NCBI GenBank assembly: GCA_947259925.1
Contig: CAMYOG010000032.1
Span: 1 to 61,468, forward strand
DNA from: Thermoanaerobaculia bacterium
Lineage (GTDB): Bacteria > Acidobacteriota > Thermoanaerobaculia > Multivoradales > JAHEKO01
Reading direction: 5' to 3'
DNA length: 61,468 nucleotides
Position 1 is the stretch's first letter. Each line of letters opens with the position of its first letter. Below are positions 43,900 through 50,952 of this stretch, piece by piece. A model generated the notes under the pieces. The model had not been told where the DNA came from. It ran no database searches and saw only the letters and a program-made list of their open reading frames with translations. Both the position numbers and the translations under genes were made by a program.

Positions 43900-46800
43900 A
43901 TGGGCAAGCGCTCCAACCTGATCGGGCGGGACGGCGAACCGATTCGGGCGCTGACATTCGCCGGAGGTGGCTTTAATACCGTGCTCCAGCTCGGCGCCGC
44001 CCACGCACTGCTGGTCAGCCGGGCCGAGGCGCCGGACGTCGTCGTCGGCATCTCGGCGGGCTCGGTTAACGCTGTCGCCCTGGCCGAGATTCTCCAGGCG
44101 GGAGAGAAGGCCAAGGATCCCCAGCAGCGGCTGGCTCGGCGCGCCGAGCGCTTCCGCACGATCTTCGAGCGCTATCAGTCGACGCCCACCGAGTTGTTCT
44201 CAGCGTTGCTGCCGGATTCCCTGGAGATCGACACCCAACGGCCGCTCGAGCCGCTCAAGCTCCCCATCCACGCCGAGCAAGAGCGGGACGAGCGTGATCA
44301 TGCTCTGCACGTTCGCTCCGGCCTGATGAACGTCTACAACGAGCTGCTCGCACTAGGGCTGCCGATCGGTACGATCGCACGCGGCGTCCGCAGGTACCTG
44401 GGCCTCAAGGCTATTCCCGAGGAGAGGGCGGCCGGCCGAGTGATACCCAGATTGATCGAGGAGTCGCTTCCCTTTCTGGAGATGCTCGGAGCGAACCTCG
44501 TCCGATTGGCCCCGTTGGTGCCGATCTTCCTGCTGGCCGCCGTGTTTCCCAAACGCAAGCCGCCAGCGGGCGCTTCGGCGGGAGAGCTCGTTTTCCAGGC
44601 GCGAGCGTGGGAGTGGCTCAAGCGCATGCTGTGCAGCGCGCTGTCGCTGGCGGTGCTGGTGCCCCTCTGGGTCTTTGTCACGCCGATCTCGTTCGTCCTC
44701 TTGGGGTTCGCAGGCGGCTTCACCGTCGTTTCGGTACTTGCGAAGCTGGCCGTTGCCGGCTGGCAGAAATGGAGGTTCACGCGGAGGATCAGACGTCGCC
44801 TGAAAGCGTTGCGCTCGAAGCTCGACAAGCTCCGCCGAGGCCTCGGCTTAGTCCGGAGCAGACCGTCCCCCTGGCCGGATCGTTGGCGCTCAGTGGTGCA
44901 GCCGAGACTGGAGTGGTTGGGCATTCTGCGAGCCTTCGCCGAATTGAAGAAGCTGCTCGGGAGCGCCCGCAAGGCGCTTGTCTCTCTCTGGAGCACGTAC
45001 GTCTTCAAGAAACTCGACGGCGTGGCAGGGGAGTCCCTCCGGAGCTTGCACCAGAGAGCCCTACAGTGGCGGGAACGCCGGAAGCGACGCCATGAGGCCG
45101 CTGAACAGCAACCGCCCGAGCCGAAGAGCCAGCTTCCGACGACGGCCGAGGTGTGGGCCGCGGTGCGTGCCTGGAGCGCTCTCTTCGTGACGTTGATCTG
45201 GCGGTGGGTGCTCTGGCTGATCCCCCTGGGGCTCCTGCGTCTTCTGCTGGTCGAACGGTCCACCTACTGGTGGGTATTCTCATCGCTGGTAGTGATCGGA
45301 TTCTGCTGCGCCGGTCTCCTCTACTGGCGGCGCAAGTCGCTCCGGCTCAACGTTTTGCGTCGCAACGCCCTGGACAGAGCACTGTTCGATCCCCATCCGG
45401 TGCGCCAGCTTCTGGTGCGCCTCTTCGATCCCGACTACTACGGCGCACTGAACATCGACAAGGTGGTCGAAAGGGCCATGGCCGACAAGACGGAGGGGTA
45501 CCGCGAGGAACCGCGGCCGTACTCACTCGCCCGCTACGGCCGATGCGATCCGCCGATCCGGGTGGAGGTCGCCTCCGCCAACGTCGAAACCGGTGAGATG
45601 GAGACCCTGCCCGAGTCGACGCCGATCGTCGACGCTCTGCTGGCCGGCCTGGCTGTCGTGCCCTGGTTTCCACCACAGCGGATCGGAGAGGCGTTCTACG
45701 TCGACGGCACGAACATCGCGAACGAGCCGACCCGGCCGCTATTCAAGTTCCTTCGGCAGAAGATCCCTCAGGACATCACGCGGCCGTTGCCGGGCGAGCT
45801 CAATCCGGCCGCCTCGGTGGTGCATATGTACACAGTCTCCCCGCTGCCAATCAGCCAGCCGGAGCTCGGTCTCCGGAATCAGAATCGCGACGGGGGTCCT
45901 GACGACGACAGCAGCGGTGACTTGGGCGTCCACTGGCCGTTGGTGGACGTGGTCGAGCGCGCGCTCGAGCTTCAGCACTTCCGCGACGCCCGCCTCGAGC
46001 GCCAGCTCACCGAACTCCATACCCGTGCGATGCCCGCCGGCGGCGGCCTCCTCTTCCCCGCTCCGCCCGCATTCGAGGGCGACCTCGGGAAGATGTACCT
46101 GCGGACCCGCGTCTATCCGATCGAGCCGCAGCGGCCGGTCAAGGTCAACCGCCGCGTAATGCGTGCCCGCACCGAGGACGATCGGCGGCGGATCGTGGCC
46201 GAAACGGTTGCCGACGGCTGCCGAGCGGCACTGGAGGCGATGATCCAGCCGGACATCCGGAGGAGCGGCTTCGGGAGCGTGCGCTGCCGCAAAGCCATCG
46301 AGAGCCGCCTCAGCGGCTGTAGCAGGCCGACCCTGCCCGGTTGCGACTCCAACCACGGCCCCGGGCTGGTCGAGGTCTGCCGCCACTGCGCCCTGACGCG
46401 CGCTGAGGACGGCACGACGACCAAGAAGGAGCGCTGCCGTCTCGTCGTCAAGCCGGAAGAGCAGACACCGCCGCCTTGGCCGCTGGAGGGTGGGCAGAGC
46501 GTCGGTCCTCACGACAAGCGTCTGTCGGCGCCGAAGAACAGGCAGAAGGACACAGCCATCGACACCCTGAAGAGGTTCAAGGCGGCCGGTTACAGAGTGT
46601 CTCCAAAGGACGAGCCGACGCGCTGGCCACGGGACCCGGACCCGTCTCGCCCCACCGTCAGTCTACTCTTCAGCGGCGGCGTCTTTCGCGGTGTCTACCA
46701 GCTCGGCGTGCTCAACGCGTTGAGCGACGTCGGCTTGTACCCCGACGTCGTTGCCGGCGCGTCGATCGGCTCGATCACCGCCGCCATGGCAGCGCGGGTC

Positions 46801-48252
46801 TTCGCTACCACTGATCAAGATCCGGACAAGCAGCGAGAGCTTCGTGCCGAGCGCATCCGACGCCTGGCAGCCGCATACATGGCCATCGACCGGCTGGTCC
46901 TCACCGACCGGTTCTCCGACTTCGTGCGCACCATGACCGTGCGCGCCGCTCAGACCAAGTTCTCGCTGCGTCAGGCGGACCAGGTCGTCCGTCAGTATGA
47001 TCAAGCGCTCTCCGGCAGGTACGAGCGCAAGGCCCGGATCGTTCTTGCCGGACTCGAGCGCTTGTTCTACATCAGCCCGTTCGAGTTCCGGGATCTGATC
47101 AAAGCGCTCCGCCTTCGCCGGTCGGACCAGGCGATCGCCCTGATAAAGGACTTCTTCCAAGAACTGCTCGATCGGGGGGGTGTTGGCGGGGAAGTGCTGG
47201 GTTCCGAGCCGCTCGAGCTGCTGATCATGGAGCACGTGCTCGACAAGGCGGGCCTGACGGAGCCCGAGCTAAGGGCGAAGCCCTTCGACCACTTCCTGTC
47301 CGCCGGCATCTTCCTGCTGGCCACGGCAACCAACCTCACCCGCGGCCGTCTGGAGATCCTCGGTGAGCATCAGCTCGGTGACCGCAAGCGACGGACCTCG
47401 CTGATTCAGGGCCTGCTGGCGAGCAGCGCCTTTCCCGGAGTTTTTCGGCCGCGCTGGTCCTGGGAGGTCATGCCGCATGCGGCCAACCAGGACCTGTTCA
47501 CCGACGGCGGTGTGATGGACAATCTGCCGCTCGACGCGGTAGCTCGCTTCCTGTTCGTGGCCGCCGAAGCCAAGCTGATCAGGACCCGGCCGGGCACGGC
47601 AGAGCTACCGGTGCCGCATCTGCTCTTTTCGGCCTCGTTGCGGGAGGACCCGCCGCGTCTCCGCCCGACCGACGTCGAGGGTATCGCGGGCGACTGGCTC
47701 TCCCTGTGGAAGCGAACCAAGCGTCTGAGCTACAACCAGAAGCTGAAGATCTTCGAATACGCGGAGCAAGCGGTGCGGCGGATCTGGGGGCCCGCGGGCC
47801 AGGCGGCGCCCGACGACTTCGAGCCTCTCGATCTAGAAGTTCTCACAGTCCGCCCGCGATGGCTCTGCGGCACCTTCGCCTTCCACCCGATGCTCGGCTT
47901 CCGCCGCCTCTTCCAGGCGCGCAGCATCGCGCACGGTTGCGCCTCCACGCTGATTCGCCTCGACGGCTACCGGCGGATCCCGAATCGCGAGCGCTGGGCG
48001 GGGCCCGACGGCTGGGGCGTCGACCTCGAGCGGCTCCCGAAGGTGGATCGCCTGAATGGACGCGCCACGTTCGAGCCGCAGAAACCCACCAACGGCCGAG
48101 CCAAGGGCTCCTGCTGGTTTCGCCCAGAGCTGCCCTGTCCATTTAGCCGCCACTCGCAGGGCACGAGTACAAAGGATCCCCACACGCGCTTCGCGCTGGA
48201 TCGCATCCATCAGCAGTGCGGCCTGCAGGAGACGCACGCTTCGAAGGTGTGA
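43900..48252 (+). CDS. Giant membrane-associated tandem patatin-like phospholipase
   Basis: 1450 residues with two patatin domains. Domain 1 has the oxyanion motif AGGGFNT (G22-N26), nucleophile GISAGS (Ser52) and a late catalytic Asp in YVDGTN (Asp602). Between Ser52 and Asp602 lie several transmembrane helices (about 195-215, 240-285, 425-480) and basic linkers, so the domain is split by a membrane insert. A linker with six Cys (C796-C846, including CRHC) may bind zinc. Domain 2 has FSGGVFRG (about 925-931), GASIGS (Ser955) and TDGGVMDN (Asp1202), all canonical. Patatins hydrolyse membrane lipids with a Ser-Asp dyad. The product is far longer than usual patatins (300-450). Flanking tRNA-derived repeats suggest a mobile cargo. 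Confidence 0.9.
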   Translation: MGKRSNLIGRDGEPIRALTFAGGGFNTVLQLGAAHALLVSRAEAPDVVVGISAGSVNAVALAEILQAGEKAKDPQQRLARRAERFRTIFERYQSTPTELFSALLPDSLEIDTQRPLEPLKLPIHAEQERDERDHALHVRSGLMNVYNELLALGLPIGTIARGVRRYLGLKAIPEERAAGRVIPRLIEESLPFLEMLGANLVRLAPLVPIFLLAAVFPKRKPPAGASAGELVFQARAWEWLKRMLCSALSLAVLVPLWVFVTPISFVLLGFAGGFTVVSVLAKLAVAGWQKWRFTRRIRRRLKALRSKLDKLRRGLGLVRSRPSPWPDRWRSVVQPRLEWLGILRAFAELKKLLGSARKALVSLWSTYVFKKLDGVAGESLRSLHQRALQWRERRKRRHEAAEQQPPEPKSQLPTTAEVWAAVRAWSALFVTLIWRWVLWLIPLGLLRLLLVERSTYWWVFSSLVVIGFCCAGLLYWRRKSLRLNVLRRNALDRALFDPHPVRQLLVRLFDPDYYGALNIDKVVERAMADKTEGYREEPRPYSLARYGRCDPPIRVEVASANVETGEMETLPESTPIVDALLAGLAVVPWFPPQRIGEAFYVDGTNIANEPTRPLFKFLRQKIPQDITRPLPGELNPAASVVHMYTVSPLPISQPELGLRNQNRDGGPDDDSSGDLGVHWPLVDVVERALELQHFRDARLERQLTELHTRAMPAGGGLLFPAPPAFEGDLGKMYLRTRVYPIEPQRPVKVNRRVMRARTEDDRRRIVAETVADGCRAALEAMIQPDIRRSGFGSVRCRKAIESRLSGCSRPTLPGCDSNHGPGLVEVCRHCALTRAEDGTTTKKERCRLVVKPEEQTPPPWPLEGGQSVGPHDKRLSAPKNRQKDTAIDTLKRFKAAGYRVSPKDEPTRWPRDPDPSRPTVSLLFSGGVFRGVYQLGVLNALSDVGLYPDVVAGASIGSITAAMAARVFATTDQDPDKQRELRAERIRRLAAAYMAIDRLVLTDRFSDFVRTMTVRAAQTKFSLRQADQVVRQYDQALSGRYERKARIVLAGLERLFYISPFEFRDLIKALRLRRSDQAIALIKDFFQELLDRGGVGGEVLGSEPLELLIMEHVLDKAGLTEPELRAKPFDHFLSAGIFLLATATNLTRGRLEILGEHQLGDRKRRTSLIQGLLASSAFPGVFRPRWSWEVMPHAANQDLFTDGGVMDNLPLDAVARFLFVAAEAKLIRTRPGTAELPVPHLLFSASLREDPPRLRPTDVEGIAGDWLSLWKRTKRLSYNQKLKIFEYAEQAVRRIWGPAGQAAPDDFEPLDLEVLTVRPRWLCGTFAFHPMLGFRRLFQARSIAHGCASTLIRLDGYRRIPNRERWAGPDGWGVDLERLPKVDRLNGRATFEPQKPTNGRAKGSCWFRPELPCPFSRHSQGTSTKDPHTRFALDRIHQQCGLQETHASKV

Positions 48253-48323
48253 GGCTCATCGCTCCAGCCGAGGCTCCGCATTCGTCGCCGACTGGTCGTA
48301 AGTAACTGATTCTTTTAGGTTTT

Positions 48324-48420
48324 AGCTGGAGCCGACGAGCGGACTTGAACCGCTGACCTGCTGATTACGAACGCGAGGACCTCGCGTTCTTCTCGGTTTC
48401 GAATTGCTGCAGGTCGTTGA
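48324..48420 (-). repeat. tRNA-Thr(CGT) 3'-half copy 2 (att-like)
   Basis: On the minus strand: anticodon loop TTCGTAA, 3' anticodon stem, T-arm AGCGG-TTCAAGT-CCGCT (perfect stem), acceptor strand and encoded CCA. The 5' half of the tRNA is replaced by a perfect inverted repeat GAACGCGAGG-A-CCTCGCGTTC (48369-48389). The sequence beyond matches copy 1. An integrase gene fragment begins 102 bp to the right, as expected beside an attachment site. Confidence 0.82.
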
Positions 48421-48521
48421 GCCCTCTTGACTTCCGGATTTCGATTCGTAGCCTCGAGTTGCAGCCGATCCCGCCAAGTTGATGTCGCGGCCGGGCCCGG
48501 CTGGCCCCGGAGACGATTCGA

Positions 48522-48841
48522 ATGCCGCGGATCAGGATTACAGAGAGGACGCTCCAGTCGCTGCGGGCCGACACAGACCAGCAGGCCTTCTGGGACCAGA
48601 GCCTGCCACGCTTCGGTGTGAGGGTCTCGCTCGGCGGCCGCAAGACCTTCTGCATCCGCTACCGCGTCAACGGGAAGCGCAGGCGCATGAGCCTTGGCCA
48701 CTTCCCGTACATCAAGCTCAGCGAGGCGCGCGATCGCGCCAAGGAGCTCTTCGGCCAGATTGCGCGGGGATCGACCCCCAGGAGGAGCCCGAGCCCGGGC
48801 TCACCTTCGCCGAGCTGCCGGCCGAAGAAGGCTCACCGTAG
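48522..48841 (+). pseudogene. Tyrosine recombinase (DUF4102/P4-type integrase), N-terminal fragment
   Basis: The frame starts MPRIRITERTLQSLRADT and continues FWDQSLPRFGVRVSLGGRKT and GHFPYIKLSEARDRAKELF, the arm-binding N-terminal domain of P4-like integrases. At about 48770 the similarity moves to the next frame (GIDPQEEPEPGLTFAELPAEE) and ends at TAG 48839-48841. The catalytic domain is missing here, but its end is found at 50289-50510. It is a decayed gene. Confidence 0.85.
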
Positions 48842-48990
48842 GCGTCGGGGTGACCGACCAACACCGAGGATCGCACGATCCTGCCGCGGAGCTCTCCCGA
48901 GACCGGGATGGCGGGAGCGGTTATCTCTTGGGTTGCGAGGACTCATTGGACGCGGATGGTAGCCTACCGGTCAAAGCAAGGAGAAGGGGT

Positions 48991-49368
48991 ATGCCCGCGT
49001 TCTCGATTTCGACCGTGCTCCAAGTGGTGGTGGCCCTTGGCCTCCTGAATGTCTGGCTGCTGCGTTCTGGCAAGGCAACGTCGTATCGGGGTGGCAGTTC
49101 CAGGACCCTCAAGCAGGAATTCAGCGCATACGGTCTGCCGGAGGCTGCATTCTACGTGGTCGGGGCCCTCAAGATTCTGTCGGCGGTCCTTCTGATAGCG
49201 GGTTTGCGGTACCCGGCGCTGGTGCTCCCGGCGGCAGCTGTGGTCGCGGTGCTGATGGTCGGGGCGTTGGTGATGCACCTGAAGGTGAAGGATCCGGCTA
49301 TCAAGTCGCTACCGGCCTTCTTGATGTTCTTGATGAGCGCTGACTTGTGCGCTCTTGCCCTGCTGTAA
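48991..49368 (+). CDS. DoxX-like membrane protein
   Basis: 125 residues from ATG 48991 with AAGGAGAAGG upstream. Four predicted helices: FSISTVLQVVVALGLLNVWLL, EAAFYVVGALKILSAVLLIAG, ALVLPAAAVVAVLMVGALVM and LPAFLMFLMSADLCALALL. The pattern with VGALKILSAVLLI and MHLKVKDPAIKSLPAF is typical of DoxX-like proteins. Function unknown. It lies between the two integrase fragments. Confidence 0.82.
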   Translation: MPAFSISTVLQVVVALGLLNVWLLRSGKATSYRGGSSRTLKQEFSAYGLPEAAFYVVGALKILSAVLLIAGLRYPALVLPAAAVVAVLMVGALVMHLKVKDPAIKSLPAFLMFLMSADLCALALL

Positions 49369-49392
49369 CTTGCGGGCTGGTCGAGGGCGGGA

Positions 49393-50246
49393 ATGCCCGA
49401 GGGACCTGAGATCCGGCGTGCGGCCGATCGCGTGGCCAGAGCGATCGGGGGACGGGTCGCCGATGAGGTCTTCTTCGCTTTCGACGAGCTGAAGTCGTTC
49501 GAGAATACGCTACAGGGTCGGCTGGTGCAGGAGGTGACCAGCCGCGGGAAGGCGATGCTGACCCGCTTCGAGGGTGAGCTAACCGTCTACACTCACAACC
49601 AGTCTACGGCCGCTGGTACGTGACGCGCAATGGCCGATTGCCGAGAACGCGCCGTCAGCTGCGCTTCGCGGTATCGGCCGAAGGCCGCCGGGCTCTCCTC
49701 TATTCAGCCTCGGACATCGAGGTACTCGACGCGGAGGCCGACCGAACGCACCCGTTCTTGAGCCGTCTGGGTCCGGACATTCTGTCCCAATCGCCATCGG
49801 CAAGCGAGCTGTCCGCCCGCCTTGGGGAAGCACGCTTCCGTGGCCGTCAGCTCGGAGCGCTGCTCCTCGATCAACGGTTCGTCGCGGGGCTCGGCAACTA
49901 CCTTCGCGCCGAGATCTTGTTCGAGGCCGGGATTCACCCCAGGCGGCGAGCAGCTGATTGCCGTGACGAAGAACTCGAGCGGCTCGCCGATCGGATCATC
50001 GCGCTCACCAGGAGGACGTATCGCACGCGAGGCATCACGCTTGCGCCGTCGCGCGTCGCCCGCCTCAAGGCCGCCGGAGCCAAGCGCTCCGAGTACCGGT
50101 TTTGGGTGTACGGGCGTGATGACGCAGCCTGCAGGGTCTGCGAAGGCCAGCTAGGGGTGCAGCCGGTCGGTGGCCGGAAGTGCTACTGGTGCCCGAGCTG
50201 CCAGCCCCTACCAGAGGGCGGAGATCAAGGGAGCGGGCACTTGTGA
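49393..50246 (+). pseudogene. nei: Endonuclease VIII-like DNA glycosylase (Fpg/Nei family), single-base frameshift
   Basis: The N-terminus MPEGPEIRRAADRVARAIGG contains the catalytic Pro2 and Glu3 of Nei. The first frame reads to THNQSTAAGT and stops at 49623. The second frame continues as YVTRNGRLPRTRRQLRFA, then VAGLGNYLRAEILFEAGIHP (helix-two-turn-helix) and YGRDDAACRVCEGQLGVQPV with CYWCPSC (zinc finger). Inserting one base in CAGTCTACGG at about 49603 restores the expected THNQLYGRWYVTRN. All catalytic and zinc residues are present, so this is a very recent lesion or a sequencing error. Confidence 0.9.
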
Positions 50247-50288
50247 CCAGGCTTCTTCTGCAGATAGGGGGCATACTCGGTCTCCTAG

Positions 50289-50510
50289 CCGTTCGTACCG
50301 CACGACCTCCGGCGAACCGCGGCCACCCACATGGCCCGGATGGGCGTTCAGCGGATCGTTCTCGCCAAGATCCTAAATCACGCAGACAACGGCGTCACGG
50401 CGATCTGCGACCGCTCGACCTACGACCGCGAGAAGCAGGAAGCGCTGACGATGTGGGGCGACCGGGTCGAGATGATCGTCCGGAGCCGGCCGTCCGCCCA
50501 GACCGGCTAG
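50289..50510 (+). pseudogene. Tyrosine recombinase, C-terminal fragment
   Basis: After an in-frame TAG at 50286, the frame reads PFVPHDLRRTAATHMARMGV, then LAKILNHADNGVTAICDRST and YDREKQEAL. These are the HxLRRT box and the NH-Tyr box with the nucleophilic tyrosine of P4-type integrases. The Asn-His position and the Tyr are intact. It lacks everything before the second Arg box. Together with 48522-48841 it represents one integrase broken in two. Confidence 0.82.
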
Positions 50511-50518
50511 CTCCGCGG

Positions 50519-50734
50519 CTAACCTCTTGTCAGGCCGCGCATCCACCGCTCGATGTCGCTCCTGAGCCAGCCCTTCACCCCGACGCTGATGTCGAGGGGC
50601 TCGGGGAAGCGGCGCTGCTTCCTCAGCCGCCAGATCGTCGTCCGGCTGAGCTTGGTGGTCTGAAGCACCTCGCTCTGCCGGAGGATCTCGTCGCCGGGTT
50701 CAAGGCGCGCTCGCCGCGTTCCGAGGGGTTCCAT
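50519..50734 (-). CDS. AlpA-family excisionase/transcriptional regulator
   Basis: 71 residues. Features are EILRQSEVLQTTKLSRTTIW, then RLRKQRRFPEPLDIS and GWLRSDIERWMRGL. This is the winged-helix AlpA/excisionase pattern that accompanies P4-type integrases and controls excision. It lies 8 bp from and convergent with the integrase C-terminal fragment. Two strong palindromes lie 40-120 bp upstream of its start, consistent with autoregulation. Confidence 0.83.
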   Translation of the reverse strand: MEPLGTRRARLEPGDEILRQSEVLQTTKLSRTTIWRLRKQRRFPEPLDISVGVKGWLRSDIERWMRGLTRG

Positions 50735-50774
50735 CGAACGGACAAGCTACTACAGTAACAGGGAGTAGGCCACG

Positions 50775-50792
50775 GACAGTTGTGCAACTGTC
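50775..50792. promoter_or_regulatory. Palindromic operator candidate 1
   Basis: GACAGTTG-TG-CAACTGTC, a perfect inverted repeat. It lies 40 bp upstream of alpA and 160 bp upstream of the carboxylesterase, and shares the core CAGTTGTG with operator 2. Confidence 0.65.
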
Positions 50793-50820
50793 GGTGGTTC
50801 CAATCCCGTTGGGGACACCA

Positions 50821-50855
50821 ATGCGCACAGTTGTGCGACACACAACTGTGCGCAT
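50821..50855. promoter_or_regulatory. Palindromic operator candidate 2
   Basis: Perfect 15-bp arms ATGCGCACAGTTGTG / CACAACTGTGCGCAT around a 5-base spacer (CGACA). There is no T-run, so it is not a terminator. It shares the core ACAGTTGTG with operator 1 and lies between the divergent alpA and carboxylesterase genes. Confidence 0.7.
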
Positions 50856-50952
50856 GCTCGAAGGGCGCGGAGCCAATAAGTGCATGGACGAGCTCGAGAC
50901 CCAGCGCCGAAGGGTTGCTGGGCTGGTCTCTGTGTGGGAGTCTGAGTCGCCG

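Noticed and set aside
42204..48252. CBASS-type (CD-NTase/CapV) defence locus
   Set aside because: No nucleotidyltransferase, Cap2/Cap3 or other CBASS gene is adjacent. The partner is a membrane protein without nucleotidyltransferase motifs.
48315..48701. Minus-strand frame ending SAVQVRSSAPAKT
   Set aside because: This is a well-known type of spurious translation of a tRNA 3' end; the DNA here is the att-like tRNA fragment.
50760..50820. Sequence GGTGGTTCCAATCCCGTTGGGGACACCA looked like a tRNA T-arm with an ACCA end
   Set aside because: The supposed T-stem (GGTGG versus CCCGT) does not pair, and no D-arm or anticodon arm is upstream. The region is better explained by the two regulatory palindromes.
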